Translations under genes and position numbers: made by a program
The notes under the pieces: generated by a model
Database searches by the model: none
Told to the model about the DNA's origin: nothing
Seen by the model: only the letters and a program-made list of their open reading frames with translations
From: Kitagawia praeruptora
Taxonomy: Eukaryota > Streptophyta > Magnoliopsida > Apiales > Apiaceae
NCBI GenBank assembly: GCA_037693485.1
Contig: CM075346.1
Location: forward strand, 13,111,501-13,175,500
Length of the DNA: 64,000 bases
Direction: 5' to 3'
Part shown: positions 43,412-54,822 of the stretch, one piece after another
Layout of the letters: every line of letters starts with the position of its first letter
Position numbering within the stretch: position 1 is the first letter of the stretch

Positions 43412-46400
43412 TGTAACACCCCTAGATCCAGGGTCAGGGATCTGGTCGTTACGGTCTCAATATCCATCCATAAAATCAACATAATTTAAATTACAACCTT
43501 GTGACCCAAAACAACAACATAAAACACACCCGCTATAGTCCCAGAGATGAAATCAGAGTAACCAACAATATTATTAATCACAAGTTTGAGTTCTTACAAC
43601 CCAAAGAATTATAATTGTACAATTACATACTCTTTGCCATCCATTAATAGATACCATAATATAAATACATTGAGGCTCAATTGCTAACAACTAGCCTACC
43701 AGTAGTTGCATCCTCAACAAAGGTAGCCAAGACCTTAGCGGTAAACCTCTGACGGTTGACACCTGCTTACGCTGTGTGCGCCTTGCGCGGCCATCTGATC
43801 TAGCTGTTGTTGTGATATAAATAAATAAAGCAAGGGTGAGCAATAGCCCACCAGAAATATAATTGAACAGTGATAATATATAACAGTCCAAAATATCTTT
43901 GAAACCATATGCCATGCATTAACGATGTAGTACCAATATAAGGTATGAGATGAAGTTACAAGGTAACTCAAAAATATATTTGTCTTGAATAAATATCTGC
44001 TATGCAAAAGATAAGCAAGATATTCTCTATTATCATAAAAGAGGAACTTGCAGGAAAAATATTGCAATTCCGGTTTCAACACTTTTTCACCTTGCTAACA
44101 CCAACAGTGTTGCAGAAATTTCTTACTTTTAGAAGATGAACTAATACGGGAGCATTGCCGCGCCAGATGCCCTGACGTTTACGATGATCAGTCGTATGTC
44201 ATGCATCTCATCAGTCGTTCTCTACATGTAGAAGGTAGCTCCGACGGATTTACTTATCTACCGCCCTTTGGAACTCCTCAGCCAACGGTTGGGCTATTGC
44301 TGGACCGGCGCCACTCGGCCACTTACGCGTCTCCTAGTTCGAATATCATCCATGACTCTGAAACGTAAAGTTCGTTCCCCTTTTTCCCCAAGTGTAACAC
44401 TTGTTGATAGGACTCCACAAAGTAGTCGTATCTAATTGGAAAGGAAAATTCACCAATATTTCCCAAGCTGATGCTTGTTAATGGATATAAACTTGTTACA
44501 TCAATCATACCCCTCGAGCGTTGAGGAGGTAACCAAAAGACTCATATCGATGCTTGAAAGAATCAAGATGTGAGTGACAAGATAGTTTTAGCAAGTATAG
44601 GACCGGGCAGTCCAATAAATAACATCGCTCAAGTGAGGTCCCCTTATATACGTTTGGAAGTTGAGCGAGTATTTAAATCTTCCTTAAGATAGATTTAAAT
44701 GAAATTAAAGTTTTGGGAACCTCCCCTTGATAAAATAGTCATAAAAGACTCCGAAATATTTTACATAATATCTGAAGGTGAAGGATAGCCTTCGAATAAT
44801 ATAAATCATTATAAAAAGAATTCAAAGGAATTTTATTAAACATTCCAAGAATGTTTATTAAATCAATAATAATTAAGGAATATGAATAAATCATAATATT
44901 GCTCGTAAGTAATCCTCGAATGAATATATAGAATTATTTATTAAATAAGTCTCTTCGTAAATGAATATTTAAAATAATATTCCTTGAATAAATAAACTTA
45001 AATAAATATTTAAAATAATATTTACTGAATAAACCAAACCTTAAATGAATATTTGAAAATAATATTCATTCAATCAATACATTCCAAATGAATATCCAAA
45101 TAATATTCATTTAGTAATCAAAACTTTAATGGAATATTCGAAATAATATTCCTTGAGTAAATAGAACTTCCAATGAATATTTTAAAATAATATTCATTAA
45201 GTAAATCAAACCTTAAATGAATATTCGAAAGTAATATTCATTAAATAAATAAAGATCAAATGAATATTCAAGATGATATTCGATAAATAGATAAACTCAA
45301 ATAAATATTTAAAATAATGATTATTAAGTAAATAAAAACTTAAATGAATATCCAAATAATATTCATTTAATAAATATTATTCTAAATGAATATCTAATTA
45401 ATATTCATTTAGTAATCAATACTCTCAAGGAATATTTGAAATAATGTTCCTTAAGTAATTAGAATTTCAAAGAAATATCTTAAAGTAATATTCATTGAAT
45501 AGATAAAACCTTAAATGAATATTCGAAAGTAATATTCATTTAATAAACGATATTCTAAATGAATCTTGAAATAATATTCATGAAATAATCAAACTCTAAA
45601 TGAATATTCGAAATAATATTCATTTAATATTTCTCGACTGAGATAATACTCAAATAACATTTCTCGAAAGATTTCCAAGTAAATAATACTTTATGGAAAT
45701 ATAATTAATGTGTAATAATAACATTCCTCAAAAGGAATACTAATCTGTCGTTGGAATCCCTCCGGGTTTCCAAGACTATATCTATATCTCAAAATACCGA
45801 CTCCCGGTCTACATTTAAAGAATGAATATCACATGCCCTTCACTAAGGGTCTTAACCAAAAATCCGGCTTATACTGATATATCGTATCTAGTCTATAAGC
45901 CAATATCAGTTCAGGGAACAAGTATTGCAATATAACTTGAAAGTAGACATGCATGCTATGGCATATGTATACAACAATCATCATATATATATATTATCAC
46001 AACAACAGTTCCAAGTATTGGAAACTTGCCTGAGAATCGAGTGCGGGTAGGGGTAATGTGTCCCGGGTCAGCTCGACAATCTATAAACAATCAGAATATT
46101 TAAGATTAACCACTTAACGCTTATTAAAAGGCTAAGTATAAACTCCACTTAAATCGAAACATGTTTTCGAGTTATCTCGTTACATCTCTTTTAGTGTAAC
46201 TCTTTTTATCCCCGATACGATCCGACATTCGTTCGTTATCAAGACATGTCATCATGCCTATACTTGGTATATACTTAAGTCGTATAAGTTCTAAGGTTGG
46301 TCGTTTACGAATCAAGATTATACCTCGAGTGTTATCGCCCGTTTTCTAAGTTATAACCAAAGTCATACCTTTAAGGGGTTCGTTCGCGTTTAACCTTGAT

Positions 46401-48454
46401 TCAAACATTTTTATAAAATCGGAAAATGATCCATTCGACATGTGGTTTTCTCCCACACCTTCCTTTTTACCTCTAATATTTAATTAATAAGATTCTCCAC
46501 TGATTAAACGACATTTAAGGGAATCAATTTCAATTACGAACTTTCGATTACGGTTTCGAACCTCTTTTACGAATTTAATCATAACTCCTAAACCGTAAGT
46601 CCATTTCATACGATCTTTATATCAAAATGAAGCTTATAACATAATCTAGCTTATCATGGAAGAAATCGAAGTTAATCAGTGGTTTATACCTACTGTCAAA
46701 CTCGTGTTCTTAAGGTTAACGAAATTTCGGCATTATGACGGCTATAAATCGAACGTTCCAAAAATCATACAATCAAACCAAGCCACACCGGGCATACCAT
46801 TCATTATTCATCAAAAACTCATCTCCTAAGTCAAGGCTACTGATTATATATCAAGTCCATCATACCTCTTTAAATCACAAAAATCAATCACTTAATCATG
46901 CTTAAAACATCACCAAGATCATACTAAACTAACAATCATCAAGAACAAGCATATACTTAAAATCAAGCCTAGGGTTTCAAGAGTGTTATACCTTCCTTGG
47001 GGTGTATGTGAGTCTAAAAATCCTTGATCTAGTCCTTAGAACACCTTAATATGGCTTAGATCATCAAAAGAAAACAAGAACTCAAAGTTAGTTTCTTGGA
47101 TTTACTATTCATCATCAATCTTGTAAAATTCATAATAATTCGAAAAATGAGAGTTTAATGCTCAAATTTTTACCACATCTTGGCCTCTTCATAGGCTTTG
47201 TTTTGAGTCCTAGTTCATCAAATTTGAAGCTTCCTAGCTAGGGTTTTGAGCCCCCTTTTTCCGTTGGTCAGAAACTGTCCAGAACATGGCAGTTTGGTTT
47301 CTTCAAATTTGAGCAAGGATTTGACTAGGCTATACTACTTTGTTTGCCATGAAATTTTGAACGAACCTTACCCATGGAGGGAAGAGGCTTGGGTTAAAAT
47401 TTGGTGATTTTATCATGGATAGAAATGGAGATATGAATTTTCTTCTTCTTGATGGTCCTGCTGGACAGTTTGTTCAAAATGGAGAGAATGGAGTGCTAGG
47501 CTTGTTCTCTTGCTCTTATCTCCACTAAAATGAATTATTGTGTTTGTATGGATAATATCTTCCATAAAGCTACTTTATTAAAGGTGGTGTGGTCATGGAT
47601 GATGCAAATTAAAGGGACAAGTGTTGCATTCTTGTGATAAGGTGTGTGTTGTAAGCTAAGTGTTTGGTTGGTTTTCTAATAATGCTAGTTAACTTGTAAC
47701 TAGCTTGGTTACTTGGCTTTATCCACTAGCACATGTATGTACCTTGGTCCTCTGCTTGTTTCTTTGTCCATTTATTGCTTAATTCGTTGATCGTTCGAGG
47801 GAATAACTCATTCGTTTCTAGTTAGGGTTTTACCGAAAACCTTCTTGATATTTATAGTACTATTTTCCATCTTTCTTAATACTTCTCGAATTTAAATTCC
47901 TTAAATCCCTTTTATAAATCCTTAAGTCTTGCAGTGTCCAGGGAAATCTCGGAGAAAATAAAAGTGCTCTCTTTCTGAATCCGACAGCTTTTACATACAC
48001 TTATTTTCCTCCTGGATCACTAATACGAACTCAGAAATCCGTTCCGAATACCGGATATAGCATTATTATAATAATATTCTAAATCCCACCAAAATCACTA
48101 TTCATCACTTATTTTTATTTAATTCCTATAATTAGGAAAATGAACCTGGTTCACCTTCGAGTGTTCCTTAACCTTTTTACGGAACCGCTGGGCTTATAAT
48201 AGATATTGATTTGGATGACATGAGGGTATCTATTTCTCTCTATGGAATCTTATCTTAACTTTCTAGGAGATAGATTATTCTAATCTAAGTTATCACCCAA
48301 TAGCATCCTTCAGGCCATATAACCTTGGAATATACATATCCTGTCATTATTCATTCTTTAAAGCCAGTATTACATTGTAGTTGTAACCACTGTTCACTCT
48401 TACATCAATATATAATAAAAGTTTTAATTCTACCCAAAAATCTGGGTTCTTACA
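43412..48454 (-). mobile_element. 5-kb solo LTR, probably of a Tekay-like chromovirus
   Basis: TG...CA ends with target duplication CCTAT (43407-43411 and 48455-48459). On - it starts TGTAAGAACCCAGATTTTTG and ends TAGGGGTGTTACA, wording common in Tekay/Del LTRs. No coding region, no PBS and no internal second LTR copy were found in 5,043 bp, so I read it as one very long solo LTR. The lineage and orientation are tentative. Without this element's other parts, a non-coding LARD-like insert is the alternative. Confidence 0.6.
44820..45640. repeat. AATGAATATT / AATATTCATT palindromic array
   Basis: About twenty units of some 40 bp, each with AATGAATATTCGAAA followed by TAATATTCATTTAATAAAT. Each unit can fold on itself. 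Lies inside the 5-kb solo LTR. Confidence 0.85.
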
Positions 48455-49523
48455 CCTATGCTAGCATGGTAAGTTCTAAATCTCAAGATCCACTCTCGTT
48501 TAGCAAGAGATTAACAAATTAGATGTTCGCGACGCACCTAAATTCAATAAGCACAACCATACAAGGATATCAATAATTCACCACACATAAATCTCTAAGG
48601 CATGCAAACTACTAAGCTACATAGATAAATCCACTAGGACCCCACGATAACGATTAGTTCATAATCGAACCTTTTGTCACCATGGGATTTGATGAAAGCA
48701 TGGTAGTAAACAAGATAAAGAAGAAGATGAATAAATCAATAATAAAGTAAGGTTTAGCGAACAAATCCGGAAAAGTAATGAGCATCCACAAGATACGCCT
48801 AACAAAGGAATACAAGAAAACTATGACTAGATCTTCTTGTCGTCACGATCCTCGCCTTGGCTTCTCTCCCTTCTTGCTCTGAACGAATTATGTGTGTAGG
48901 ATGTGTAGATGATGATTTTTCTGTGCCCCAAGGTGTGTATTTATAGCCCCCAAGTGCCTCCTTGACCAAGCAATTACCGTATTTGAAATAGGATAGAATT
49001 CCGGTAATTTTCCATCTTTAATTGAAATAGAATTGCAATTCCCATGTTTAAGTTGAATTCCAGAAGTTTCTAGCCGTCCCAAGTGATTGCCATATGAATT
49101 AGGAGAAGAAACGGCAAGTTTTCCAACTTAAAAACCAATTCCAGGAACTTCTGTCGGCATCCCGCGCGGCCGCGCGCTATCAACACCACCGCGCCCGCGC
49201 GCACAATTCCTACCAGCCATTTCTTCCGCGCGCCCGCGCCCATTCCAAGCTATTCCTGGCGCGCCCGCGCCCAAGATATTCTGCACAGACTAACTTCTGA
49301 TTTCCTACTGATTGCTCTCCCCTTTCTTCTGCAAATTCCATCCTTTATTCCTTAAAGCTCAAATGCACTAGTTAATCACTGAAACACCATACTTGCACCT
49401 GATATTAATACCTACACAATTCTCACAAAAATAGATTAAAACACACAAATACTTGAGATACAAAACACCAATTTAAGCCAAAATAGAACGATCCAAGTGG
49501 ATATAAATCCACTTATCACGTAT

Positions 49524-50322
49524 CTCCAAGAAGTTCAAGATGCCAACTATTAAGGCTTATGACGGAACGGGTGATCCCGCAAATCACGTCAGGACATTTT
49601 CAAACGCACTGTTGTTGCAGCCTGCAAGTGACGCCTTGAAGTGTAGGGCGTTCCCTCAAACCCTGTCGGGTATGGCTCAAAGATGGTACAGCCGCTTACC
49701 TGCAAACTCGATTGGCTCTTTTAAGGAGTTAAGCGCTACCTTTGTGAGTCAATTTATCAGCGGAAGAATTCATGAGAAAAGTTCTGCATCTCTCATGTAT
49801 GTGGTACAAGGGAAGAATGAGAATCTAAGAGATTATCTTAAGAGGTTCACCAAGGAGACATTGAATATCACTGATTTAGAGAACAAGGTGGCCATGGTAG
49901 CACTGGAGCATGGCACCACTGATCTGTACTTTAAAAGGTCATTGGCAAAGCACCCACCTGAGAATATGGCTGAACTCCAACGAAGGGCTGATAAGTATAT
50001 CAAGGTCGAGGACAGTACCAAGAAGGATGTAGTGATACACAATGGCAAGGGTAACAATGGTGCGAAGAAGCGAAAGCAAGAGCAGGAGTATGATGCTAGG
50101 GACAAGTATCCCCGGACTAGCAAGGACTCCGACTCATCACCAAAGAAGAATTTTGGGCCGAGATTCTCTGATTATGCAAGGTTGAATGCTTCCAGGAGTC
50201 AAATCTTGTTGGAGATCGAGAAAGATAAGGACTTCCGATGGCCGAAGCCACTCAGGGGTGATATCAATACTGCAGGTTCCACCGAGACGTGGGACATGAC
50301 ACGGACGATTGCAGACAGTTGA
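49524..50322 (+). CDS. gag capsid segment, copy B
   Basis: Continues the codon broken at 36901 (I, then SKKFKM) and carries the retrotransposon gag core: AYDGTGDPANHVRTF, MAQRWYSRLPANSIGSF, LRDYLKRFTKETLNITD. Reading is correct until about 50260, where a net 19-bp loss relative to copy A (between CTCAGGGG and GGTTCC) shifts the frame; after it the translation is meaningless and stops at 50322. The loss removes the first cysteine region of the zinc knuckle. Confidence 0.85.
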
Positions 50323-53300
50323 AGGACGAGATTGAATTCTTGATCCGAAAAGGAAAACTGAATAATTTCACAAAGAGTGGAGATCGTGGAACCCAAAGAG
50401 GAGACTACAACAGGAGAGACAATGATAGAAGGGATAATGATCGTGATCGTAATCCACAGCCTCGAGGGCCAGTTATCAACATGATATGGGGAGGCCCGAC
50501 AGCGGCTGGTACAAATCGAAACTCTCGAAAGGCGTATGCCAGAGAGGTGATGCACATTGTTGGAGAGGGCCCAAAACGTGCTAGAACCGAAATTGCGATT
50601 GGTTTTGATGATTCTGACCTTGAAGGGGTGAAGTTCCCCCATGACGACCCGTTGGTCATAACCCCTGTGATTGGGAACTCAGAAGTAAAGCGGGTCTTGA
50701 TTGACAATGGAGCTTCAGTTGACATTCTGTTTCACGATGCATTCGTAAAGATGGGGTATAATGACTCTCAGCTAACCCCAACAAACATGCCAATCTACGG
50801 ATTTAATGGAGTGGAGTCCAAAGTTGAAGGGACTATTCAGTTACCCATGACAATTGGGCAAGAACCTAAGGAGGCTACTCAGATGTTAAATTTTCTGGTG
50901 ATCAAAGCGTCTTCGACTTATAACGCAATCCTGGGAAGGACTGGACTTCATGCGTTCAAGGCTGTTGCCTCTACTTATCATATGAAAATTAAGTTTCCAA
51001 CCCGGAATGGGGTCGGAGAACAAAAGGGCGACCACAAGATGGCAAGAAGTTGTTATGTATCTGCATTGAGAGCTGATGGAGTCGGGGGGCAGGTACTCCC
51101 AATTGAAGACATGGATGTCCGTAATGACGATGAACACCGAGGAAAGCTAGCAGAGGATTTGATCCCCATCCCTTTAGAGCTGGGCGACCTCGAGAAGGTT
51201 ACATATATAGGAGCATCTCTGAAGGAACCCCTGAAGGGCGAGTTGGCAACGTTCTTGCAAGAGAATAGCGATGTGTTTGCTTGGACGACAGCGGACATGC
51301 CAGGGATTGACCCCCAACTGATAACTCATAAATTGAATGTTGATCCCAAACGGAAGACCATAAAGCAGAAAAAGAGGAACTTTGCTCCTGAGAGGCAGGA
51401 GGCCATTAAGCAAGAAGTTGATAAGCTTTTAGAAGCTGGGTTCATTGAAGAGATTCAATTCCCAGAATGGTTAGCTAACCCGGTGATGGTCAAGAAAGTG
51501 AATGGAAAGTGGAGGATGTGTATAGATTTCACCGATTTGAATGATGCATGTCCAAAGGATTGTTTCCCCCTTCCAAGGATAGACATGTTGATAGATGCCA
51601 CTGCTGGACATGAGATGCTGAGCTTCATGGATGGGTTCAGCAGCTACAACCAGATTAAGATGCACAAGGATGACATCCCTAAGGTATCTTTCATAACTGA
51701 CTTTGGTGTTTTCTGCTATCTTGTTATGGCTTTTGGTCTAAAGAATGCAGGAGCTACCTACCAACGACTGGTGAATAAGATATTCGCCCATCTAATTGGA
51801 AAAACCATGGAGGTCTATGTTGATGACATGTTAGTCAAGAGCCTACTCAAGGCTGACCATATTAAGCACCTCAGAGAGGCATTCGAAGTGCTGAGGCACC
51901 ACAAGATGATGTTGAATCCATCCAAGTGTACTTTTGGTGTTGGATCAGGAAAGTTCTTGGGATTGATGGTTTCAAAGAGAGGCATAGAGGCCAACCCTGA
52001 TAAGATCAAAGCAATCTTGGACATGGAACCACCCCGTTCTATACGAGATGTACAGAAGTTAACTGGTCGAGTTGCGGCCCTAGGAAGATTCATCTCCAAA
52101 TCTGGTGATAAGTGCTTGCCTTTCTTTCAGGCCTTGAAAAAAGTGAAAAATTTTGAATGGACTACAGAAAGTCAAGAAGCTTTTGAGCAGCTGAAGAAGT
52201 ACATGGCTGAAGCCCCGTTGTTGGCCAAACCAAGTCCCGGGGAGACTCTCTACCTATACCTGGCAGTATCTGAACAAGCATTGAGTGATGTCCTTGTTCG
52301 AGAAGAGAAAAAGGTTCAAAAACCTATCTATTATGTGAGCAAGGTTTTGCATGGGGCCGAGTTGAATTATTCGACTATAGAGAAGTTTGCGTTGGCATTA
52401 CTAACAGCCTCGAGAAAGCTACGGCCATACTTCCAGTCGCACAAAATTGAAGTCCTGACGGACCAGCAGTTAAGGAACATATTGCATAGCCCAAAGGCTA
52501 GTGGAAGGCTAATCAAATGGGCCATAGAGCTTGGAGAATTTGATATCAAGTATAAGCCTTGGATAGCCATCAAGGCTCAGGCATTGGCTGACTTCATGGT
52601 TGAATGCACCATTGGCAACCAAGAAGTCGGGGGGCAGGAGATAATAACCCCCCCTGAGAGTGAAGATAAAGATGAAGAACTGGTAGCTGATCAGAAGGAA
52701 TATTGGGTGCTCTATTTTGATGGAGCATCAAAAACAAAATCTAGTGGTGCAGGTTTGGTTTTGCAAAGCCCTGATGGGTTCACAGTTGAATATGCTTTAA
52801 AGTTGGATTTTCCTACTACCAACAATGAAGCTGAATATGAGGCATTGATAGCCGGACTGGGCTTGGCGAGAGTCATGAGGGTCAAGAACCTCAAAGTGTG
52901 TGGAGATTCAAGACTGGTGGTCTCGCAAGTGAATGGCGAGTTTGAAGCCAAGGATGAGACTATGGCAAAATACCTAAGAGTCGTGAAGGCTGTTATGACT
53001 CAGTTTGAGGAATGCTATGTGGAACACATTCCGAGAGGGGAGAATGCTAAGGCCGATGCCTTGTCTAAATTTGCTTCTTCTGAAATTGAGAACTATACAA
53101 GAAGTGTTTACTTCCAGGTCTTGAAGGCCCCGACCATCAATTCTAAGTTGGTAGCACCGATTGATGTGGGAGGTTGCTGGATTGACCCTATCAAAGCTCA
53201 CCTCGAAACAGGTTGGCTCCCTGACAATGCCTTGGAGGCACGAAAGCTGTCAGTGAGGGCATTGAGATACGCCTTGATTGAAGGCATCCTCTACAAAAGA

Positions 53301-53912
53301 TCGTTTGTTGTCCCGTACTTGAAGTGCTTGAGGCCCCAAGAGGCAAGAGAAGCCTTGGAGGAAGTTCATGAAGGGATATGTGGGCAACACTTGGGGGGCA
53401 GAGCCTTAGCTCACAAGATTACACGACTGGGATTCTATTGGCCAGAGATGTTGGCCGATGCGCAGAATTATGTTAAGAAGTGTGACAGATGTCAAAAGCA
53501 CGCTCCAATTGTAAGGCAGCCGCCTGAGATGTTAACTTCGATCAATTCTCCCATCCCGTTTGCAATGTGGGGGATGGACATACTAGGTCCTTTCCCTATG
53601 GCTTCGGCACTGAGGAAGTTTCTGATAGTCGCCATTGACTACTTCACCAAGTGGGTTGAGGCTAAGCCTCTAGCCAAGATAACCACCAAGCAAGTTGCCC
53701 AGTTCTTTTGGGAGAACATAATTTGTAGATATGGCATCCCGCGAATTCTTGTGACAGATAATGGAACGCAGTTCAACAACGAGGAGTTCAAAAAGTATTG
53801 TGAGGAGAACGCTATTGAGCTTCGTTTTACTTCAGTAGCACACCCGCAAGCGAATGGACAGGCCGAGGTGGCCAATCGGATCATCCTTGACGGACTAAAG
53901 AAAAGGGTCTAA
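50289..53912 (+). CDS. gag knuckle, protease, RT, dual RNase H and most of integrase, copy B
   Basis: 1,207 codons in the frame that follows the 19-bp loss; the first ATG is inside the broken zinc knuckle (MGHDTDDC), so it is not a natural start. Order: basic linker; protease VLIDNGASVDILF; RT with WRMCIDFTDLNDACPKD and YVDD at 51816-51827; first RNase H with YLYLAVSEQALSDVLV (degenerate); second RNase H with VLYFDGASKTKSSGAG, NNEAEYEALIAG, CGDSRLVVSQ, KADALSKFAS; integrase with CDRCQKHA, MWGMDILGPFP, ILVTDNGTQF and ANGQAEVANRII. It ends at TAA 53910-53912, a nonsense change where copy A has CGA. Confidence 0.9.
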   Translation: MGHDTDDCRQLKDEIEFLIRKGKLNNFTKSGDRGTQRGDYNRRDNDRRDNDRDRNPQPRGPVINMIWGGPTAAGTNRNSRKAYAREVMHIVGEGPKRARTEIAIGFDDSDLEGVKFPHDDPLVITPVIGNSEVKRVLIDNGASVDILFHDAFVKMGYNDSQLTPTNMPIYGFNGVESKVEGTIQLPMTIGQEPKEATQMLNFLVIKASSTYNAILGRTGLHAFKAVASTYHMKIKFPTRNGVGEQKGDHKMARSCYVSALRADGVGGQVLPIEDMDVRNDDEHRGKLAEDLIPIPLELGDLEKVTYIGASLKEPLKGELATFLQENSDVFAWTTADMPGIDPQLITHKLNVDPKRKTIKQKKRNFAPERQEAIKQEVDKLLEAGFIEEIQFPEWLANPVMVKKVNGKWRMCIDFTDLNDACPKDCFPLPRIDMLIDATAGHEMLSFMDGFSSYNQIKMHKDDIPKVSFITDFGVFCYLVMAFGLKNAGATYQRLVNKIFAHLIGKTMEVYVDDMLVKSLLKADHIKHLREAFEVLRHHKMMLNPSKCTFGVGSGKFLGLMVSKRGIEANPDKIKAILDMEPPRSIRDVQKLTGRVAALGRFISKSGDKCLPFFQALKKVKNFEWTTESQEAFEQLKKYMAEAPLLAKPSPGETLYLYLAVSEQALSDVLVREEKKVQKPIYYVSKVLHGAELNYSTIEKFALALLTASRKLRPYFQSHKIEVLTDQQLRNILHSPKASGRLIKWAIELGEFDIKYKPWIAIKAQALADFMVECTIGNQEVGGQEIITPPESEDKDEELVADQKEYWVLYFDGASKTKSSGAGLVLQSPDGFTVEYALKLDFPTTNNEAEYEALIAGLGLARVMRVKNLKVCGDSRLVVSQVNGEFEAKDETMAKYLRVVKAVMTQFEECYVEHIPRGENAKADALSKFASSEIENYTRSVYFQVLKAPTINSKLVAPIDVGGCWIDPIKAHLETGWLPDNALEARKLSVRALRYALIEGILYKRSFVVPYLKCLRPQEAREALEEVHEGICGQHLGGRALAHKITRLGFYWPEMLADAQNYVKKCDRCQKHAPIVRQPPEMLTSINSPIPFAMWGMDILGPFPMASALRKFLIVAIDYFTKWVEAKPLAKITTKQVAQFFWENIICRYGIPRILVTDNGTQFNNEEFKKYCEENAIELRFTSVAHPQANGQAEVANRIILDGLKKRV

Positions 53913-54410
53913 TGCTTAAGAAACACTTGGGTGGATGAGTTGCTGCCTATACTCTGGGCTTATCGCAATACTTGTAAGGTGACCACCGGAGCGACCCCGT
54001 TTCTGCTAGCTTATGGAGCTGAGGCAGTTGTGCCACTAGAGATCATGCATACATCACCCCGAGTTGAGGCATTCGAACCTGAGACTAATGAAGAAGGCAT
54101 GAGGCTCGCCCTAGTTCTAATTGATGAAGTTAGAGATGAGGCAAACGCCAAAAATGCGGAGCATCAAAAGAAAGCATCCTTTTATTACAACCATAGGGTT
54201 AAGGAGAGATTCTTTCAGCAAGGTGACTTAGTTCTGAGAAAGATCGAGGCTTCTGGAGTTGGCCAGAAGGGAAAACTAGCCCCCAACTGGGAAGGACTGT
54301 ATCGAGTCAGAAAGACACTAGGACGAGGATCATACAAGTTGGAGACATTAGATGGGAATGAAGTGCCCCGAACTTGGCATGCTCTGAACTTGAAGATTTA
54401 TTATGTATAA
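53913..54410 (+). CDS. integrase C-terminal part, copy B
   Basis: Same frame as the preceding segment, beginning directly after the premature TAA and ending at the natural stop (TAA 54408-54410). Contains WAYRNTCKVTTGATPFLLAY, EVRDEANAKNAEHQKKASFY, a FQQGDLVLRKIEASG segment and KLAPNWEGLYRVRKTLGRG, the conserved integrase C-terminal fold of Tat elements. Confidence 0.85.
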   Translation, partial: CLRNTWVDELLPILWAYRNTCKVTTGATPFLLAYGAEAVVPLEIMHTSPRVEAFEPETNEEGMRLALVLIDEVRDEANAKNAEHQKKASFYYNHRVKERFFQQGDLVLRKIEASGVGQKGKLAPNWEGLYRVRKTLGRGSYKLETLDGNEVPRTWHALNLKIYYV

Positions 54411-54822
54411 GCCTTCCTAGTAAGGATTTGGCTTTTATCTATTTATTAATAGAAGTAGAAATAAGGTTCGATGAAACCATTCCAGGGACTAGTACCCCGA
54501 GTAGGACCATAGTATCTATGTAAGGGTTGAACCCTCTTTCAAGTTATCAATGCAAATCTGTTTTCCATTCTATGATTCTATGTTTTGTTTATGTACCAAG
54601 CACCTGTTGAGTGAAAGTCTGGAAAGATCAAGTACTGAAAGTAAATAAGCATATGAATAAAGGAAGCAGATGCATAAATAAAACGCCCCGAAGGGCCATG
54701 GTTCGAATTAAGCTACAACACATGAATAAAAGTTAAGTCCCGAAGGACATTGATTGAAAGCTGATGAAATTAAGCCACAAGCGACTAAACAAGGCCATAC
54801 AAGGCCATGGGATGTACCCAAC
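54411..54822. other. non-coding spacer between pol and the antisense gene, copy B
   Basis: Counterpart of 5507-5915; GGTTCGATGAAACCATTCCA is kept. Nothing coding seen. Confidence 0.6.

Larger units (their letters stand above)
36902..49518 (-). mobile_element. non-autonomous Athila-type element with gag and protease only (TR-GAG-like)
   Basis: LTRs at 36902-38521 (1,620 bp) and 42857-49518 (1,614 bp after removing a 5-kb insertion); TSD CGTAT at 36897-36901 and 49519-49523. On -, PBS, a gag-protease ORF, a 3' non-coding stretch and PPT; RT, RNase H, the integrase core and ORF2 are absent, leaving a 4.3-kb interior. LTRs differ by one visible substitution and a 6-bp indel. This matches the described class of terminal-repeat retrotransposons with a gag domain. 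It must depend on proteins supplied by another element. Confidence 0.88.
42857..49518 (-). repeat. 5' LTR of the gag-only Athila-type element, split by a 5-kb insertion
   Basis: Segments 42857-43411 and 48460-49518 align end to end with the 3' LTR (36902-38521); the insertion is 43412-48454 with the duplicated CCTAT. GC words near 49163-49270 are as in the other LTR minus 6 bp. Confidence 0.9.

Noticed and set aside
43412..48454. The 5-kb insert read as a complete LTR element or as two genes
   Set aside because: No second terminal copy, PBS or protein domain found inside; best read as one long LTR.
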